Below, in pieces: positions 46,941-56,364 of a stretch of 64,000 bases of DNA. Numbering within the stretch: the stretch's first letter is position 1; each line of letters begins with the position of its first letter. The position numbers and the translations under genes are program-made. The stretch is taken from positions 6,200,001 through 6,264,000 of the forward strand of contig NZ_CP130720.1 of assembly GCF_035984415.1 (NCBI RefSeq). Direction: 5' to 3'. The notes under the pieces are model-generated. The model was not told the origin of the DNA and searched no databases. It was given only the letters and a program-made list of their open reading frames with translations. This DNA is from Streptomyces sp. NBC_01296 (GTDB taxonomy: Bacteria > Actinomycetota > Actinomycetes > Streptomycetales > Streptomycetaceae).

Positions 46941-48254
46941 GCGGCCGTTGCGGAACAGGTCCACGAAGATCTGGTGGTCGGCGCGCGCCCGGGCGCCGTA
47001 CGCGTGCGCGAAGTCGACCAGCAGCTCCGCGAAGCCCTTCTCGTCCGCGGCGATCGCCGCGTCGATGGCCCGCTCGGTGGAGAACGGGACCAGCGAGTGC
47101 CCGCTCTCGGCCTCGTCGGCCGCCGCGTGCATGGTCGCCGTCGCCCGGCCCAGGTCCGCGACCACGGCCGCGATCTCCTCCGGGTCGTCCAGGTCCGACC
47201 AGTCCAGGTCCACCGCGTACGGGGAGACCTCGGCCACCAGCTGCCCGGAGCCGTCCAGCTCGGTCCAGCCCAGCCACGGGTCGGCGTGCGCCTGGAGGGC
47301 GCGCTGGGAGATCACCGTGCGGTGCCCCTCGTGCTGGAAGTAGTCCCGTACCGCCCGGTCGGTGATGTGCCGGGACACCGCGGGGGTCTGCGCCTGCTTG
47401 AGGTAGATCACGACGTCGTTCTCCAGGGCGTCGCTGTGCCCCTCCAGCAGGATGTTGTACGAGGGCAGGCCGGCCGAGCCGATCCCGACGCCGCGGCGGC
47501 CCACCACGTCCTTGACCCGGTAGGAGTCCGGCCGGACGAGGGACTCGTCGGGCAGGGTCTCCAGGTAGCCGTCGAAGGCGGCGAGCACCTTGTAGCGGGT
47601 GGCCGCGTCCAGCTCGATCGAGCCGCCGCCGGAGGTGAAGCGGCGCTCGTAGTCGCGGATCTCGGTCATCGAGTCCAGCAGGGAGAAGCGGGTGCGGGAG
47701 CGGGCCGAGCGCAGGGCCGTCAGCAGCGGGCCCTCGGCGGTGTCCAGGGTGAAGGAGGGCACCTCCTCGTGCTTGGCACCCGCCGCGAGGCGGTGGATCC
47801 GCTCCCGGTAGGCGCCCGCGTAGGTCCGCACCAGCTCGCCGATCTGCTCGTCGCTGAGCGCCTTGGTGTAGCCGATCAGGGCGACGGAGGCCGCGAAGCG
47901 CTTGAGGTCCCAGGTGAAGGGTCCGACGTACGCCTCGTCGAAGTCGTTGACGTTGAAGATCAGCCGGCCGTTGGAGTCCATGTACGTGCCGAAGTTCTCG
48001 GCATGCAGATCGCCGTGGATCCAGACCCGGCCGGTGCGCTCGTCCAGGTAGGGCCCGCCGTGCCGGTCCCGCTCCAGGTCGGCGTAGAAGAGGCAGGCCG
48101 TGCCCCGGTAGAAGGCGAACGCCGAGGCGGCCATCTTGCGGAATTTGACCTGGAAAGCCGCGGGGTCGGCGGCGAGCAGCTCACCGAATGCGGTGTCGAA
48201 CACATCGAGTATCTGCTCGGCGCGCTGCTCGTTCGTCGTCTCGGGGACCGCCAT
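46929..48254 (-). CDS. DUF2252 protein (kinase-fold-like)
   Basis: A 441-residue protein of the DUF2252 family. The block HGDLHAENFGTYMDSNGRLI then NVNDFDEAYVGPFTWDLKR resembles the HGDxHxxN...DFD motifs of aminoglycoside phosphotransferases and related small-molecule kinases, so a phosphotransfer role is possible but unproven. It starts MAVPETTNEQRAEQIL at ATG 48254 with AGGAGG eight bases upstream. It is divergent from dnaE across 170 bp. Its last codons lie in a 17-bp tandem repeat. Confidence 0.88.
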   Translation of the reverse strand: MAVPETTNEQRAEQILDVFDTAFGELLAADPAAFQVKFRKMAASAFAFYRGTACLFYADLERDRHGGPYLDERTGRVWIHGDLHAENFGTYMDSNGRLIFNVNDFDEAYVGPFTWDLKRFAASVALIGYTKALSDEQIGELVRTYAGAYRERIHRLAAGAKHEEVPSFTLDTAEGPLLTALRSARSRTRFSLLDSMTEIRDYERRFTSGGGSIELDAATRYKVLAAFDGYLETLPDESLVRPDSYRVKDVVGRRGVGIGSAGLPSYNILLEGHSDALENDVVIYLKQAQTPAVSRHITDRAVRDYFQHEGHRTVISQRALQAHADPWLGWTELDGSGQLVAEVSPYAVDLDWSDLDDPEEIAAVVADLGRATATMHAAADEAESGHSLVPFSTERAIDAAIAADEKGFAELLVDFAHAYGARARADHQIFVDLFRNGRIMH

Positions 48255-48424
48255 GGCGGGTGCCTCCTGGTGCACGGGCTGGTACAGGTTCTGACCGACT
48301 GGACGTCGGGTGGGTCTTCCTGGTTCTGCAACGCCCGACCGTACCCTCCGGTGCCGGTGATCTGTCACTCCCGGGACGTAGGATTCATAGCTGCCGCCGC
48401 CCCCACCGTCAGGAGCCTCCCGCC

Positions 48425-51400
48425 GTGACCAAGCCGCCGTTCACGCACCTGCACGTCCACACCCAGTACTCGCTGCTGGACGGTGCCGCGCGGCTGAAGG
48501 ACATGTTCAACGCGTGCAACGAGATGGGCATGACGCACATCGCCATGTCCGACCACGGCAACCTGCACGGGGCGTACGACTTCTTCCACACCGCCCAGAA
48601 GGCGGGGGTCACGCCGATCATCGGCATCGAGGCGTACGTGGCCCCCGAGTCGCGGCGCAACAAGCGGCGCATCCAGTGGGGCCAGCCCCACCAGAAGCGC
48701 GACGACGTGTCCGGTTCCGGCGGCTACACCCACAAGACGATCTGGGCGGCGAACGCCACCGGGCTGAACAACCTCTTCAGGCTGTCCTCCGACGCCTACG
48801 CCGAGGGCTGGCTCACGAAGTGGCCGCGCATGGACAAGGAGACCATCTCCAAGTGGTCCGAGGGGCTCATCGCCTCCACCGGCTGCCCCTCCGGCGAGCT
48901 GCAGACGCGCCTTCGCCTCGGCCAGTTCGACGAGGCCCTGAAGTCGGCCGCCGAGTACCAGGACATCTTCGGCAAGGAGCGGTACTTCCTGGAGCTGATG
49001 GACCACGGCATCGAGATCGAGCGCCGGGTCCGCGACGGGCTGCTGGAGATCGGCAAGAAGCTCGGCATCCCGCCGCTGGTGACGAACGACTCGCACTACA
49101 CGTACGCGAGCGAGGCCGGCGCGCACGACGCCCTGCTCTGCATCCAGACCGGCAAGAACCTCTCGGACCCGGACCGCTTCCGCTTCGACGGCACCGGCTA
49201 CTACCTGAAGTCGACCGACGAGATGTACGCGATCGACTCCTCGGACGCCTGGCAGGAGGGCTGCGCCAACACCAAGCTGGTCGCGGACCAGGTCGACACC
49301 GAGGGCATGTTCAAGTTCCGGAACCTGATGCCGAAGTTCGACATCCCGGACGGCCACACCGAGGTCAGCTGGTTCCGCGAGGAGACCATGCGCGGCATGC
49401 ACCGCCGTTACCCCGGGGGCATTCCGGAGGACCGGATGAAGCAGGCCGAGTACGAGATGGACACGATCATCTCGATGGGCTTCCCGGGCTACTTCCTCGT
49501 GGTCGCCGACTTCATCATGTGGGCCAAGAACCAGGGCATCGCGGTGGGCCCGGGCCGAGGCTCCGCGGCCGGCTCGATCGTCGCGTACGCCATGGGCATC
49601 ACCGACCTCGACCCGATCACGCACGGCCTGATCTTCGAGCGCTTCCTGAACCCCGAGCGCGTCTCCATGCCCGATGTCGACATCGACTTCGACGAGCGTC
49701 GGCGCGTCGAGGTGATCAGGTACGTGACCGAGAAGTACGGCGCCGACAAGGTCGCCATGATCGGCACGTACGGCACCATCAAGGCCAAGAACGCGATCAA
49801 GGACTCCGCGCGCGTCCTGGGCTACCCGTACGCCATGGGCGACCGGCTCACCAAGGCCATGCCCGCCGACGTCCTCGGCAAGGGCATCCCGCTCTCCGGC
49901 ATCCTCGACTCCAGCCACCCCCGCTACAGCGAGGCCGGCGAGATCCGCGCGATGTACGAGAACGAGCCGGACGTGAAGAAGGTCATCGACACCGCCCGCG
50001 GCGTCGAGGGCCTGGTCCGCCAGATGGGCGTGCACGCCGCCGGCGTGATCATGTCCAGCGAGACGATCACCGACCACGTGCCCGTCTGGGTGCGGCACTC
50101 CGACGGCGTCACCATCACCCAGTGGGACTACCCGAGCTGCGAGTCGCTCGGCCTGCTGAAGATGGACTTCCTCGGCCTGCGCAACCTCACGATCATGGAC
50201 GACGCCGTCAAGATGGTGAAGGCCAACAAGGGGATCGACATCGATCTCCTGGGCCTCCCGCTCGACGACCCCAAGACCTTCGAACTGCTCGGCCGCGGCG
50301 ACACTCTCGGTGTCTTCCAGTTCGACGGCGGGCCCATGCGCTCCCTGCTGCGCCTGATGAAGCCCGACAACTTCGAGGACATCTCCGCCGTCTCGGCCCT
50401 GTACCGGCCGGGCCCGATGGGCATGAACTCGCACACGAACTACGCCCTGCGCAAGAACAAGCAGCAGGAGATCACCCCGATCCACCCGGAGCTGGAGGGG
50501 CCGCTCGAAGAGGTGCTCGCGGTCACCTACGGCCTGATCGTCTACCAGGAGCAGGTCCAGAAGGCCGCCCAGATCATCGCCGGGTACTCGCTCGGCGAGG
50601 CCGACATCCTGCGCCGCGTGATGGGCAAGAAGAAGCCCGAGGAGCTGGCGAAGAACTTCGTCATCTTCGAGGAGGGCGCCAAGAAGAAGGGCTTCAGCGA
50701 CCAGGCGATCAAGGCCCTGTGGGACGTCCTGGTCCCCTTCGCCGGCTACGCCTTCAACAAGGCCCACTCGGCCGCGTACGGCCTGGTCTCCTACTGGACC
50801 GCCTACCTCAAGGCGAACTTCCCGGCCGAGTACATGGCGGGCCTGCTCACCTCGGTCAAGGACGACAAGGACAAGTCCGCGATCTACCTGAACGAGTGCC
50901 GGCGCATGGGCATCAAGGTGCTCCCGCCGAACGTGAACGAGTCCGAGCCGAACTTCGCGGCCCAGGGCGACGACGTGATCCTCTTCGGCCTCACCGCGGT
51001 GCGCAACGTCGGCAGCAACGTCGTCGAGTCGATCATCAAGACCAGGAAGGCCAAGGGGAAGTACTCCTCCTTCCCCGACTTCCTGGACAAGGTCGAGGCC
51101 GTCGTCTGCAACAAGCGGACCGTCGAGTCGCTGATCAAGGCCGGCGCCTTCGACGAGATGGGCCACACCCGCAAGGGCCTGGTCGCCCACCACGAACCGA
51201 TGATCGACAACGTCGTCGCGGTCAAGCGCAAGGAGGCCGAGGGGCAGTTCGACCTCTTCGGCGGAATGGGTGACGAGAGCGCGAGCGACGAGCCCGGCTT
51301 CGGGCTCGACGTCGAGTTCTCGGACGTGGAGTGGGAGAAGTCCTACCTGCTCGCCCAGGAGCGCGAAATGCTCGGCCTGTACGTCTCCGACCACCCGCTC

Positions 51401-51967
51401 TTCGGCCTGGAGCACGTGCTCTCCGACAAGACGGACGCCGGCATCTCCCAGCTGACCGGCGGCGAGCACTCCGACGGCGCCGTCGTCACCATCGGCGGCA
51501 TCATCTCGGGCCTCCAGCGCAAGATGACCAAGCAGGGCAACGCCTGGGCCATCGCCACCGTCGAGGACCTCGCCGGATCCATCGAGTGCATGTTCTTCCC
51601 CGCGACCTACCAGCTCGTCTCCACCCAGCTGGTCGAGGACACCGTCGTCTTCGTCAAGGGCCGCCTCGACAAGCGCGAGGACATCCCCCGGCTCGTCGCC
51701 ATGGAGATGATGGTCCCCGACCTCTCCTCGGCCGGGACGAACGCGCCCGTCGTCCTCACCATCCCGACGGTCAAGGTCACTCCTCCGATGGTCACCCGGT
51801 TGGGCGAGATCCTTCGCCACCACAAGGGCAACACCGAGGTCCGGATCAAGCTCCAGGGACCGCGGTCCACCACCGTGCTGCGCCTCGACAAGCACCGGGT
51901 CCAGCCCGACCCGGCGCTCTTCGGCGACCTCAAGGTGCTCCTCGGGCCGTCCTGCCTGGCCGGCTGA
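48425..51967 (+). CDS. dnaE: DNA polymerase III alpha subunit
   Basis: The 1180-residue replicative polymerase of the DnaE1 class. The N-terminal PHP domain begins THLHVHTQYSLLDGAARLKD. The polymerase active site shows GPGRGSAAGSIVAYAMGITD and the Asp motif MPDVDIDFDERRR. Helix-hairpin-helix and OB-fold regions follow at the end (VVTIGGIISGLQRKMTKQGN). In PHP, several His/Asp residues are kept, consistent with a proofreading-competent site. GTG at 48425 with GGAG upstream. TAGGAT at 48379-48384 is a -10 candidate. Followed by a 30-bp perfect palindrome. Confidence 0.97.
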   Translation: MTKPPFTHLHVHTQYSLLDGAARLKDMFNACNEMGMTHIAMSDHGNLHGAYDFFHTAQKAGVTPIIGIEAYVAPESRRNKRRIQWGQPHQKRDDVSGSGGYTHKTIWAANATGLNNLFRLSSDAYAEGWLTKWPRMDKETISKWSEGLIASTGCPSGELQTRLRLGQFDEALKSAAEYQDIFGKERYFLELMDHGIEIERRVRDGLLEIGKKLGIPPLVTNDSHYTYASEAGAHDALLCIQTGKNLSDPDRFRFDGTGYYLKSTDEMYAIDSSDAWQEGCANTKLVADQVDTEGMFKFRNLMPKFDIPDGHTEVSWFREETMRGMHRRYPGGIPEDRMKQAEYEMDTIISMGFPGYFLVVADFIMWAKNQGIAVGPGRGSAAGSIVAYAMGITDLDPITHGLIFERFLNPERVSMPDVDIDFDERRRVEVIRYVTEKYGADKVAMIGTYGTIKAKNAIKDSARVLGYPYAMGDRLTKAMPADVLGKGIPLSGILDSSHPRYSEAGEIRAMYENEPDVKKVIDTARGVEGLVRQMGVHAAGVIMSSETITDHVPVWVRHSDGVTITQWDYPSCESLGLLKMDFLGLRNLTIMDDAVKMVKANKGIDIDLLGLPLDDPKTFELLGRGDTLGVFQFDGGPMRSLLRLMKPDNFEDISAVSALYRPGPMGMNSHTNYALRKNKQQEITPIHPELEGPLEEVLAVTYGLIVYQEQVQKAAQIIAGYSLGEADILRRVMGKKKPEELAKNFVIFEEGAKKKGFSDQAIKALWDVLVPFAGYAFNKAHSAAYGLVSYWTAYLKANFPAEYMAGLLTSVKDDKDKSAIYLNECRRMGIKVLPPNVNESEPNFAAQGDDVILFGLTAVRNVGSNVVESIIKTRKAKGKYSSFPDFLDKVEAVVCNKRTVESLIKAGAFDEMGHTRKGLVAHHEPMIDNVVAVKRKEAEGQFDLFGGMGDESASDEPGFGLDVEFSDVEWEKSYLLAQEREMLGLYVSDHPLFGLEHVLSDKTDAGISQLTGGEHSDGAVVTIGGIISGLQRKMTKQGNAWAIATVEDLAGSIECMFFPATYQLVSTQLVEDTVVFVKGRLDKREDIPRLVAMEMMVPDLSSAGTNAPVVLTIPTVKVTPPMVTRLGEILRHHKGNTEVRIKLQGPRSTTVLRLDKHRVQPDPALFGDLKVLLGPSCLAG

Positions 51968-52007
51968 CGCCGCCCGCAGGAGCCTGCGTACGCAGCCGCA
52001 CGGAAGA

Positions 52008-52037
52008 AGGGCGCGCCCAGAGCTCTGGGCGCGCCCT
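52008..52037. terminator. 30-bp perfect palindrome after dnaE
   Basis: The sequence AGGGCGCGCCCAGAG is followed at once by its full complement, with no loop base to spare, 40 bp after the dnaE stop and 23 bp beyond the stop of the convergent small gene. Likely a bidirectional terminator. Confidence 0.85.
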
Positions 52038-52060
52038 CGTGCGCGGTGCTCGCGGAGGCG

Positions 52061-52228
52061 TCAGTTGTGGCCGAACTTCTTCTGCTTGCCCTTGCGGGCC
52101 ATGTCCATCGGACTAGGGCTGCTGCCGGACGGCTCCGACACGGATTCCGTCGAGCTCTTCGACGGATCCTGCGACGACGAGCGGGGCTGCTGCTTCTGTT
52201 CGTGCTGGCGGTTCTTGTTCTTGGCCAT
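52061..52228 (-). CDS. Small basic/Ser-rich hypothetical protein (55 aa)
   Basis: A 55-residue protein MAKNKNRQHEQKQQPRSSSQ...MARKGKQKKFGHN. Both ends are rich in Lys/Gln/Arg, the middle in Ser/Pro/Asp. GGAGG stands seven bases before the ATG at 52228. Highly charged and probably unstructured, it could bind nucleic acid or ribosomes, but there is no recognised domain. Convergent with dnaE. The ATG, ribosome binding site and terminator together make it likely real. Confidence 0.75.
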   Translation of the reverse strand: MAKNKNRQHEQKQQPRSSSQDPSKSSTESVSEPSGSSPSPMDMARKGKQKKFGHN

Positions 52229-52460
52229 GGTGGAGCCTCCGTGAGGGTCTAGGGGCCAGGACCGCCTTCACCCTCACACGCCACCACAAACCGCGCATTT
52301 TGGATCTTTACTGCGCGTAGCCGGGAACCCCGGTTCCGCGCACGCCCGGAGGATCCGCCACGCCGATGATCGAGTTCCGGCCGTCAACACCCTTGCGGTC
52401 GGGCAGACTCGGGGAACCCGCGACAAACACAGAGGATCCCCAGGGAAGAGGGTGGTACGC

Positions 52461-53759
52461 GTGGACCGCTGCGTCGTCCTGGTGGACGCCGGCTATCTGC
52501 TGGGCGCCGCCGCCAGTCTTCTCGCCGGAGAGCCCTCCCGCTCCCGCATCACGGTCGACCATGCCGCCCTCATCCAGGGCCTGCGCGAGCGGGCCGAGGC
52601 CGACACCGAGCAGCCCCTCCTGCGCATCTACTGGTTCGACGGGGCACCCGACCGGGTCCCCCAGCCCGAGCACCGGCGGCTGCGCGTCATGCCCCGCGTC
52701 ACCGTCCGCCTCGGTGCCCTGACCCGCAGCGACGGCCGCTGGGCGCAGAAGGGCGTGGACGCCGCCATGCACGCCGAGCTCACCGAGCTGGCCCGCAACC
52801 GGGCCTGCTCCGACGTCGTACTCGTCACCGGCGACGGGGACCTGCTGCCCGGCCTGATGTCCGCCAAGGAGCACGGGGTCGCCGTCCACCTGTGGGCCGT
52901 CCAGGCCGCCGACGGCGACTACAACCAGTCCGAGGACCTCGTCGCCGAGGCCGACGAGCGCCGCGTCCTGGACCGGGCCTGGATCACCCGGGCCGTCCGC
53001 GCCAAGGACCTCGCCGGACTGTGCGCACCGCCTCCCGCGCCGCGCCCCGAGATCGCCGCGATCCTCTCCGCCCCGCTGCCCGAGGCGGCCCTCGCCGAGG
53101 CCGCCCGCAGCGCCGGCGGCAACGGCGCCGGAGCCCCCGCCGCCGCACCCGAGGGCAACGGCGCCCCCGTGCCCGCCCCCGCCGCCGGGGGCAAGGCCGT
53201 CCCCACGCCCAAGGACCTCGCCGGCTCGCTGCGTGCCCCCGGCCAGCAGCCCGGCCCCGCCGGAGCCCACGGCGCCGCCGCCCAGCAGCCCCCGGCCGGC
53301 AGCGCCCTGCGCTGGTCCTCCGACAAGGGCTGGATCGACCGGGCCGGGCCGCTCGGCGAACCCGCCGAGACCGCCTCGCTGCCCACCCTCGCCCAGCTCA
53401 CCAGCGCCGAGCAGCGCTGGGCCGACCGCGAGGAGGACATCACCACCGTCGGCGGCGACCCCTTCGAGGTCGGCCAGGTCTTCGCCCGGCGCTGGATGGA
53501 ACGCCTCCCGGAAACCGTCCACCTGCAGAAACTCGCGACGATGTACCCGCGGATCCCGCACCGCATCGACGGGGAGCTGCTGCGCTACGCCGCCCGGTTC
53601 GGGCTGCTCGCCCACAAGGACGACCAGATCGACGAGCACGACCGCTACGCCATCCGCGCCGGGTTCTGGCGGGAGATCGACGTCCGCGCGGCCGCCGAGC
53701 ACGTGGCCGTCACACCCTCCATCGTGCCCGCGGGGCCGCCGACCCCGGCAGCGGAGTAG
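52461..53759 (+). CDS. NYN-domain (PIN-like RNase) protein
   Basis: A 432-residue protein. The N-terminal NYN domain (about 1-170) has the acidic motifs of PIN-like RNases: VVLVDAGYLLGAA, YWFDGAP, KGVDAAMHAEL and VLVTGDGDLLPGL. A Pro/Ala/Gly-rich linker (about 185-285) leads to a C-terminal helical domain (PFEVGQVFARRWMERLPETV, IPHRIDGELLRYAARFGLL). NYN proteins are metal-dependent RNases or RNA-binding proteins; the target is unknown. I chose GTG at 52461 because GAGGG lies at a good distance; GTG at 52452 would add MVR. Confidence 0.88.
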   Translation: MDRCVVLVDAGYLLGAAASLLAGEPSRSRITVDHAALIQGLRERAEADTEQPLLRIYWFDGAPDRVPQPEHRRLRVMPRVTVRLGALTRSDGRWAQKGVDAAMHAELTELARNRACSDVVLVTGDGDLLPGLMSAKEHGVAVHLWAVQAADGDYNQSEDLVAEADERRVLDRAWITRAVRAKDLAGLCAPPPAPRPEIAAILSAPLPEAALAEAARSAGGNGAGAPAAAPEGNGAPVPAPAAGGKAVPTPKDLAGSLRAPGQQPGPAGAHGAAAQQPPAGSALRWSSDKGWIDRAGPLGEPAETASLPTLAQLTSAEQRWADREEDITTVGGDPFEVGQVFARRWMERLPETVHLQKLATMYPRIPHRIDGELLRYAARFGLLAHKDDQIDEHDRYAIRAGFWREIDVRAAAEHVAVTPSIVPAGPPTPAAE

Positions 53760-53787
53760 GGGCCGAAGCCGCGTAGGCTGCTCCCTC

Positions 53788-54828
53788 GTGAGTACGGGCA
53801 CAGCATCAGCACGACCGAGTACGGCAGCGGCCGCGGACGCGGCCTCCGACGTGGTCTGCGTGGTGCGTGACCTGGTCAAGACGTATCCCGCGGTACGGGG
53901 CCGGCGTGGGGCGCCCGCCCTGCCCGAGACCCGGGCCACCGACGGGATCTGCCTGGACGTCCGGCGCGGCGAGATCTTCGGCCTGCTCGGCCCCAACGGC
54001 GCCGGCAAGTCCACCCTGGTCCGCCAGCTCACCGGCCTGCTGCGGCCCGACTCCGGCGCCGTGACCCTGCTCGGCCACGACCTCGTACGCCACCCCGAGC
54101 GGGCGGCCCGGCTGCTCGCCTACCTGGGGCAGGAGTCCACCGCCCTCGACGAGCTCACGGTGGCGCTGGCCGCCGAGACCACGGGACGGCTGCGCGGGCT
54201 CGACGTACGGACGGCGCGGGCCGAGCGGGACGCCGTACTCGAGGAACTCGGGCTGACCCCGATCGCCGGGCGGCCCCTGAAGAAGCTTTCCGGCGGGCAG
54301 CGGCGTCTCGCCTGCTTCGCCGCCGCACTGGTGGGGGAGCGGCCCGTACTGGTCCTCGACGAGCCCACCACCGGCATGGACCCCGTGGCCCGGCGGGCCG
54401 TGTGGGCGGCCGTGGACCGGCGCCGCGCGCAGTACGGGGCCACCGTCCTGCTCGTCACGCACAACGTCATCGAGGCCGAGACCGTCCTGGACCGGGTCGC
54501 CGTCATCGACCAGGGCCGGGTCATCGCCTGCGACACCCCGGCCGGGCTGAAGGCCCGCGTCTCCGGCGAGGTCCGGCTCGAGCTGGTGTGGCGCACCGCG
54601 CCGCCGCTGGACGTACCGGAGGTCGCGGCGCTCGCGCCGGCGGCCGCCGAGGCCGGGCGCCGGTGGGTGCTGCGGCTGGAGCCCGACGAGGCGCGCGCCG
54701 CGGTGGCCGCGGTGACGGGCGGGCCGGCCTTCGCCGCCCTCGACGACTTCACGCTGGCGACCCCGAGCCTGGAGGACGTCTACCTCGCGCTGGGCGGGCG
54801 TACGACGAAGGGTCTGGTGAAGTCGTGA
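53788..54828 (+). CDS. ABC transporter ATP-binding protein
   Basis: A 346-residue ATPase: Walker A GPNGAGKSTL, signature KLSGGQRRLA, Walker B VLVLDEPTTGMDP and a C-terminal extension of about 90 residues as in drug/antibiotic export ATPases. It forms a transporter with the permease that overlaps its stop (GTGA). GTG at 53788; TAGGCT at 53774-53779 would be a -10 box for a leaderless message. Substrate unknown. Confidence 0.92.
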   Translation: MSTGTASARPSTAAAADAASDVVCVVRDLVKTYPAVRGRRGAPALPETRATDGICLDVRRGEIFGLLGPNGAGKSTLVRQLTGLLRPDSGAVTLLGHDLVRHPERAARLLAYLGQESTALDELTVALAAETTGRLRGLDVRTARAERDAVLEELGLTPIAGRPLKKLSGGQRRLACFAAALVGERPVLVLDEPTTGMDPVARRAVWAAVDRRRAQYGATVLLVTHNVIEAETVLDRVAVIDQGRVIACDTPAGLKARVSGEVRLELVWRTAPPLDVPEVAALAPAAAEAGRRWVLRLEPDEARAAVAAVTGGPAFAALDDFTLATPSLEDVYLALGGRTTKGLVKS

Positions 54829-55616
54829 GCACCACTGCTGTCGGGGCTGTCGGGACCGCTGTCGGGGTGCTCGCACCGCGGGCGCGGCTCTTCCCGTCGC
54901 TGGCCGCCGTGTACCGGGCGCAGCTCTCCCGGGCCCGCGTGTCCCGGATCCCGCTGCTGTTCGTCGCCACCTTCCAGTCCGTCGGGATCATGATCCTGAT
55001 GCGGGGCGTGGTGGACGGGGGCTCGGAGGCCCGGGCCGTGGTCGCGGGCTCGTCCGTGCTGGTCGTCGCCTTCGTCGCGCTGAACCTGCTCGCGCAGTAC
55101 TTCGGGCAGCTGCGGGCCAGCGGCGGGCTGGACCACTACGCCACGCTGCCCGTGCCGCCCGCCTCGGTGGTGCTGGGCGCGGCCGCCGCGTACGCCTCCT
55201 TCACACTGCCGGGCACGCTGGTGACGGCGGTGTTCGGATGCCTGCTGTTCGGGCTGCCGATGGGCGGGCTGTGGATCCTGGCCGCGGTGGTGCCGCTGGC
55301 CGGGGCCGCGCTGGCCGGGCTGGGCGCGGCGCTCGGGCTGCTGGCACCGCGGCAGGAGCTGGCCACGCTGGCCGGGCAGCTCGGCATGTCGGCCGCGCTG
55401 CTGCTGGGAGTGCTGCCGCCGGAGCGGATGCCGGACGTGATCGTGTGGGCGCGGGACCTGCTGCCGTCGACGTACGGGGTGGAGGCCTTCGCGCGGACCT
55501 TCGCGCCGCATCCGGACTGGGCGGCGGTCGGGCTGGACCTCGGGGTGTGCGGGGCGGTGGGGGTCCTCTCGCTGGCCGCGGCGACGTGGGCGTACCGGCG
55601 GGCGTCGGTCCGCTGA
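54825..55616 (+). CDS. ABC-2 type transporter permease
   Basis: A 263-residue membrane protein with six hydrophobic segments, e.g. IPLLFVATFQSVGIMILM, SSVLVVAFVALNLLAQYF, GLWILAAVVPLAGAALAGLG and AVGVLSLAAATWAY. YFGQLRASGGLDHYATLPVP and LLPSTYGVEAFARTF match ABC-2 permeases. GTG at 54825 overlaps the ATPase gene. Likely an exporter of drugs or lipids (inference from family). Confidence 0.9.
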   Translation: MSTTAVGAVGTAVGVLAPRARLFPSLAAVYRAQLSRARVSRIPLLFVATFQSVGIMILMRGVVDGGSEARAVVAGSSVLVVAFVALNLLAQYFGQLRASGGLDHYATLPVPPASVVLGAAAAYASFTLPGTLVTAVFGCLLFGLPMGGLWILAAVVPLAGAALAGLGAALGLLAPRQELATLAGQLGMSAALLLGVLPPERMPDVIVWARDLLPSTYGVEAFARTFAPHPDWAAVGLDLGVCGAVGVLSLAAATWAYRRASVR

Positions 55617-55664
55617 GCCGAAGCCGCTGACGCCGACGCGCCGGGCACCTGGCACGATGTGGGG

Positions 55665-56327
55665 GTGACCGAAGCCGTGACCACGCCGTCCCCGTTCGAA
55701 CCGCCGCTGCCGCCCGGGAAGCCGGGCGGCTCCGCCGCGGGCATCACCCCGGGGGACATCCGCGACGGGGCCGCCGTGGCCCTGGTGACCGGGGTGGCGG
55801 GGGTGCTGCTCGGACTGCTGTGGATGTGGCTGGCGCCGAGGGCGCAGTACGTGTCGAACGGCGAGGCCGTCTTCCTGCGGAGCAGCGAGAGCGAGGCCCG
55901 GATAGGGGCCGACGGGACGTTCTTCCTGCTGTCGCTGGGGTTCGGCGTGCTGAGCGCGGTGCTCGTGTTCCTGTGGCGGCGCCGGGGCGGTGTCCCGCTG
56001 GTCGTGGGCCTGGCGATCGGGTCCGGCTTCGCCGCGCTGGTGGGGTGGCGGCTGGGGCTGTGGCTGGGGCCGTCGGCGGACGTGGCCGCGGCTGCGCTGA
56101 AGGCGGGGAAGGCAGTGCCGTTCGATGCGCCCCTGCAGTTGCTGGCGCGCGGGGTGCTGCTGGTCTGGCCGATGGTCGCCGTGGCCGTCCACCTCGGCCT
56201 GACGGCCCTGTGGTCCCCCCAGGACCCGGACCCGGCCGCGGACGAGGCCTGGGAGGCCTACCCCCCGCCCCACGTCCACGGGCCGACCCCGTCGGACCCC
56301 TCCACCCCCGAGCCCCCGCGAGGCTGA
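55665..56327 (+). CDS. Four-helix membrane protein (possibly DUF2567)
   Basis: A 220-residue protein with four membrane helices (about 40-60, 85-105, 115-132 and 160-185) and a Pro/Asp-rich C-terminus. The pattern recalls DUF2567 proteins of actinobacteria, but I am not certain. GTG at 55665 follows CACGAT at a distance fitting a leaderless start; GTG at 55659 would add two residues. It is 48 bp after the permease gene but need not belong to the transporter. Confidence 0.75.
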   Translation: MTEAVTTPSPFEPPLPPGKPGGSAAGITPGDIRDGAAVALVTGVAGVLLGLLWMWLAPRAQYVSNGEAVFLRSSESEARIGADGTFFLLSLGFGVLSAVLVFLWRRRGGVPLVVGLAIGSGFAALVGWRLGLWLGPSADVAAAALKAGKAVPFDAPLQLLARGVLLVWPMVAVAVHLGLTALWSPQDPDPAADEAWEAYPPPHVHGPTPSDPSTPEPPRG

Positions 56328-56364
56328 CCCTCGGACCGGTCGGGGGGCCGGGCCGCTGCGCGGG

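Noticed and set aside
53788-55616. An antibiotic biosynthetic cluster around the ABC transporter
   Set aside because: Neighbouring genes are housekeeping or unknown; no synthases, tailoring enzymes or resistance genes lie nearby.
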